From: VRUE01 sp036406595
GTDB lineage: Bacteria > Actinomycetota > Thermoleophilia > Solirubrobacterales > 70-9
Assembly (NCBI GenBank): GCA_036406595.1
Contig: DASXAR010000039.1
Location: 5,584-69,583 of the forward strand
Direction: 5' to 3'
DNA: 64,000 bases
Part shown: in pieces, positions 61,050 to 64,000 of the stretch
Numbering within the stretch: the stretch's first letter is position 1
Layout of the letters: each line of letters begins with the position of its first letter
Made by a program: the position numbers and the translations under genes
The notes under the pieces: generated by a model
What the model was told of the DNA's origin: nothing
The model's input: only the letters and a program-made list of their open reading frames with translations
Database searches by the model: none

Positions 61050-62288
61050 ATGAGCAGCGCGGTCGGATCACCGCCGCTACGGCGCGACATGCGACACGCT
61101 CTCCTCGCCGGAGTGCTGGCGGGGATCAGCGCTCGAACCGGCATCGACCTGATCGTGCTTCGGGTCGTCTTCGTGATCGCCACGATCGCGACAGGCGGCC
61201 TCCTGCTGCTGGCCTACCTCGTCGCCTGGGCGGCCCTCCCGGCCTCCGGTCGCGCGCCACCGGCGCCGGCCCGCCTCGCCCGCCTCCGGGTCCGCGGCGA
61301 CTGGCGGGTCGCCGCCGGCGTTGGGCTGCTGACCCTGTCCCTCCTTCTCGCCTTTCGCCAGCTCGGCATCTGGTGGAGCGACGCGCTGGCCTGGCCGCTG
61401 GCGCTGGCGGCCTTCGGGGCCGCGCTCCTCTGGGATCGCTCGCGCTCTTCGGCCGACCGCAGGGGCGACGCGAACGGCGACGCTCCGGCGCCTCTCCGCA
61501 CGCCTCTCGGCGACCTCTACCGGGGGGTGTTCGGGATCCTGCTCGTGATCGGCGCCGGGCTGCTCTTCCTCTCCTCCAACGACTATCTCGGCGGCCTGCG
61601 CGACGCGGCGCTCACCGCCGTCGTCGTGATCGTCGCCGTCGCGCTGATCCTGGCACCGTTCCTCTGGCGACTCGGCCGCAACCTCGCCGCCGAGCGGGCC
61701 GAGCGCGTCCGCTCCCAGGAGCGTGCCGAGATGGCGGCGCACCTGCATGACTCGGTGCTCCAGACCCTGGCCCTGATGCAAAAGCGGGCCGACGACCCCC
61801 GCGAGGTCGCGACGCTTGCCCGCCGCCAGGAGCGCGAGCTGCGCGCGTGGCTCGGTGGCAACGGGCCGCCTGCCGAAAGAAGCTTCGCGGCTGCCCTTCG
61901 CAAGGTCGCAGACGCGGTCGAGGCGGACCACCGGGTCGCGGTCGAGGTGGTCGTGGTCGGCGACTGCCAGATCGAGGAGGCGGAGGAGGCCGTGCTCGGC
62001 GCGGCCCGCGAGGCGCTCCAAAACGCGGCCAGGCACGCCGGCGATTCCGGCCCGATCCGCGTCTACGCCGAGGTCGGAGAGGGGCGGATCGAAGCTTTCG
62101 TCCGCGACCGCGGGCCGGGCTTCGATCCAGACGCCGTGCCGGCTGACCGGCGGGGCGTGCGCGAGTCGATCGTCGGCAGGATGGAGCGAGCCGGCGGCCG
62201 CGCCGAGGTACGCGAGGTGCCGGGGGGCGGCACCGAGGTCGGGTTGGAGATCCGGCGCGCCGCGGCGAGCTCGGAGGCGGGGGGATGA
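61050..62288 (+). CDS. PspC-fused two-component sensor histidine kinase
   Basis: The 412-residue protein begins with a PspC domain (LLAGVLAGISARTGIDLIVL), followed by several membrane helices to about residue 205. The HisKA_3 dimerisation motif is AHLHDSVLQTLALMQ, with the phosphorylated His within it, and an HATPase ends in DRGPGFDPDAVPADRRGVRE and GGGTEVGLEI. It should autophosphorylate and pass the phosphate to the LuxR-type regulator, whose ATG overlaps its stop codon by 4 bases. Confidence 0.92.
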   Translation: MSSAVGSPPLRRDMRHALLAGVLAGISARTGIDLIVLRVVFVIATIATGGLLLLAYLVAWAALPASGRAPPAPARLARLRVRGDWRVAAGVGLLTLSLLLAFRQLGIWWSDALAWPLALAAFGAALLWDRSRSSADRRGDANGDAPAPLRTPLGDLYRGVFGILLVIGAGLLFLSSNDYLGGLRDAALTAVVVIVAVALILAPFLWRLGRNLAAERAERVRSQERAEMAAHLHDSVLQTLALMQKRADDPREVATLARRQERELRAWLGGNGPPAERSFAAALRKVADAVEADHRVAVEVVVVGDCQIEEAEEAVLGAAREALQNAARHAGDSGPIRVYAEVGEGRIEAFVRDRGPGFDPDAVPADRRGVRESIVGRMERAGGRAEVREVPGGGTEVGLEIRRAAASSEAGG

Positions 62289-62935
62289 GCCCGCCGCTTC
62301 CGAGCGTCGTGATCGTCGACGACCACGAGCTCTTTCGCGCCGGGGTGAGGACGGAACTCGAGGGCCTGGTCGAGGTCCGCGCCGAGGCCGAGGACGTCGG
62401 AGGGGCGGTGGCGTCGATCCTGCGCGAGAAGCCGGACGTCGTTCTGCTCGACGTCCACATGCCGGGCGGCGGCGGAGTCGAGGTGATCCGCCGCGTCGCT
62501 GAGGATCGACCGGCCCAGCGATTCCTGGCGCTCTCGGTCTCGGACGCCGCCGAGGACGTCATCGCGGTGATCCGGGCCGGAGCCCGCGGCTACGTGACGA
62601 AGTCGATCTCCGGCGAGGAGCTGGCGGGGGCGATCGGGCGGGTTCGCGAAGGCGACGCCGTTTTCTCCCCGCGGCTTGCGGGCTTCGCGCTCGACGCCTT
62701 CCAGGGGGAGATCCCGGAGGCCGAGATCGACCCCGAGCTCGACCAGCTGACCCCTCGCGAGCGCGAGGTCCTGCAGCTGATCGCCCGCGGCTACCTCTAC
62801 AAGGAGATCGCGCTGCGCCTCGAGATCTCGCCGAAGACGGTCGAGGCCCACGTCAGCGCCGTCCTGCGAAAGCTGCAGCTCTCGAGCCGTCATGAGCTGA
62901 GCCGCTGGGCGGTCGAACGCCGCTTGCTGGACTAA
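62285..62935 (+). CDS. NarL/LuxR-family response regulator
   Basis: The 216-residue protein has a receiver domain (VVIVDDHELFRAGV, phosphorylated Asp in VVLLDVHMPGGGG, ALSVSDAAEDV, TKSISGEEL) and a C-terminal LuxR helix-turn-helix (LTPREREVLQLIARGYLYKE, SPKTVEAHVSAVLRKL). It is the partner of the upstream kinase through ATGA overlap. Targets are not visible; the PspC context points to cell-envelope or membrane stress. Confidence 0.95.
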   Translation: MSPPLPSVVIVDDHELFRAGVRTELEGLVEVRAEAEDVGGAVASILREKPDVVLLDVHMPGGGGVEVIRRVAEDRPAQRFLALSVSDAAEDVIAVIRAGARGYVTKSISGEELAGAIGRVREGDAVFSPRLAGFALDAFQGEIPEAEIDPELDQLTPREREVLQLIARGYLYKEIALRLEISPKTVEAHVSAVLRKLQLSSRHELSRWAVERRLLD

Positions 62936-62937
62936 CC

Positions 62938-64000
62938 GTGCCTGAGCGGGCGCAGGCGCTACCGTTCATCGAGGTGGCGCAGGAGGAGCAGAGAGCGGGG
63001 GCCCAACGCGAGCCCCTGGAGGATGGCTACGACGTCGTCATCTGCGGCGCGAGCTTTGCCGGCCTCGCGGCGGCGCGCGAGCTGAGTGGATCGGGCGCCG
63101 ACGTCCTCCTCCTCGACCGCCACCCGATCGGCGGGCGGCCAACCTCGGCCTGTGGGATCCCGACCGACTGGCTGCGCGAACTGGGGATGATCGGACTGGA
63201 GCTGCAGCGCTTCGGCGAGCTCGTCGTCAACACACCGGGCGGAACGATCGTCCTCGACATGCCCTTCAGCTTCTCGACCTTCAACTACGACGAGATGTGC
63301 TGGGCGCTCTGGAACGACTGCGACGCGACCTTCGAGGTGGCGACCGTTAGGGGCCGCGGCGGCGAGCGCGGCGGCAGGATCACGGTCGACACCGACCGTG
63401 GGCCGGTCAGCGCACCGCTGGTCATCGACGCCTCGGGCTGGCGACGCATCCTCGCCGTGGAGGACGGCTTCCTGCCGCCCGACGGGGCGCTGACCCGGGC
63501 GCTGGAGGTCCACCCTGCCGGGACCGGCGAAGACCTCGAGGTCTGGGTCGACCGGCGCTACGTGCGCGCCGGCTACGGCTGGTCGTTCCCGGCGGGCCAG
63601 GAGCTGCGGATCGGCACCTGCTCCTATGCGCCGCACGACCATGTCCGCAAGGGAACCGACCGGATCGCCGAGGACCTCGGCCGCGAGCAGATCCGCTATC
63701 AGGGCAACTGGATTCCCCACAAGCTGCGCCCTCCGACCGAGGGGAACGTCTTCTTCACCGGGGACTCGGCGGGCCAGTGCCTGCCGCTGACCGCGGAGGG
63801 AATCAGGACGGCCCTCTATTACGGCATCGCCGTCGGGCGCGAGATGCGCGCCGTGTTCGAAGACCGGCAGACCCGCGAGCGGGCGATCGCCGCCTACACC
63901 CGGCTCCACCTGTCGCACCGCCGCGGCTTCGGGCTGCTGCTCTTCTTCCAGCGCCTGATTCCCTGGATCCCGCAGCGCCTGCTGGCCCCGCTCTTCCGCA
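62938..64000 (+). CDS. Geranylgeranyl-reductase-like FAD oxidoreductase (truncated by window end)
   Basis: The frame is open from GTG 62938 to the window edge (354 codons). The Rossmann motif is DVVICGASFAGLAAAREL near residue 35, with LVIDASGWRR and VFFTGDSAGQCLPLTAEGIR in the FAD-binding C-terminal region. This pattern matches geranylgeranyl reductase and related monooxygenase-like flavoproteins, which reduce isoprenoid chains of lipids or quinones. It follows the response regulator by 2 bases, so it is probably in the same transcript. Its end is outside the window. Confidence 0.85.
   Translation, partial: MPERAQALPFIEVAQEEQRAGAQREPLEDGYDVVICGASFAGLAAARELSGSGADVLLLDRHPIGGRPTSACGIPTDWLRELGMIGLELQRFGELVVNTPGGTIVLDMPFSFSTFNYDEMCWALWNDCDATFEVATVRGRGGERGGRITVDTDRGPVSAPLVIDASGWRRILAVEDGFLPPDGALTRALEVHPAGTGEDLEVWVDRRYVRAGYGWSFPAGQELRIGTCSYAPHDHVRKGTDRIAEDLGREQIRYQGNWIPHKLRPPTEGNVFFTGDSAGQCLPLTAEGIRTALYYGIAVGREMRAVFEDRQTRERAIAAYTRLHLSHRRGFGLLLFFQRLIPWIPQRLLAPLFR

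Noticed and set aside
1..64000. tRNA or rRNA genes
   Set aside because: No cloverleaf or rRNA-like sequence was recognised by eye; short tRNA genes could be missed without a scanning program.

Overview
The window is GC-rich actinobacterial DNA, read as 61 coding features (59 intact genes plus a partial gene at each edge), one gene remnant and several non-coding elements. Base composition, GTG/TTG starts, large secreted mosaic proteins (kelch copper oxidase, dimethylformamidase-like, DUF4082, parallel beta-helix), many PspC, FHA and Ser/Thr kinase genes, and a lipoprotein type I associate with Solirubrobacterales all suggest class Thermoleophilia. That placement is inference; there is no rRNA or tRNA gene in the window to test it.

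Region 1 (1-6.4 kb): the end of a probable subtilase, a universal stress protein, a metallo-beta-lactamase (MBL) hydrolase, an 808-residue polytopic membrane protein, and a divergent pair that modifies membrane lipids (acyl desaturase and cyclopropane fatty acid synthase). Region 2 (6.4-23.4 kb) is a carbon and redox block. On the minus strand a Ser/Thr kinase, tkt, tal, pgi, cydA, cydB and a HAD phosphatase are packed closely enough to be one transcript. Around it lie an FHA-HTH protein, rpiA, pgl, gnd and zwf, so nearly the whole pentose phosphate pathway sits with cytochrome bd oxidase and a phospho-signalling pair. Region 3 (23.4-24.9 kb) holds an FTR1 iron permease and an EfeO-type cupredoxin lipoprotein. 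Each has TTAGG-N4-CCTAA palindromes ending exactly 36 bases before its start codon.

Region 4 (24.9-35 kb) holds mixed metabolic and envelope genes: two small membrane proteins, an agmatinase-family enzyme, a GH26-like secreted protein, a four-gene operon (MBL, SRPBCC, GNAT, PQQ propeller), LtrA, an aldo/keto reductase, a phosphoesterase and a RibD-type reductase. Region 5 (35-53.6 kb) is dominated by secreted modular proteins, with L-2-hydroxyglutarate oxidase, a DUF3558-like lipoprotein and a CGNR regulator among them. A domain of about 210 residues that I cannot name occurs three times in two of these proteins. Region 6 (53.6-64 kb) has a permease, hydrolases, a holin-phosphodiesterase fusion, a lipoprotein, a DUF488 protein, a PspC / histidine kinase / LuxR envelope-stress operon, and the start of a geranylgeranyl-reductase-like flavoprotein.

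The strongest unexplained signal is a 49-bp palindrome present three times (2314, 8087, 26547), each with 21-base arms and a 7-base centre: once inside a reading frame, once between cydA and cydB, and once in a divergent promoter region. I saw no CRISPR array, intact insertion sequence, prophage or replication origin. No gene-free stretch exceeds about 300 bases.
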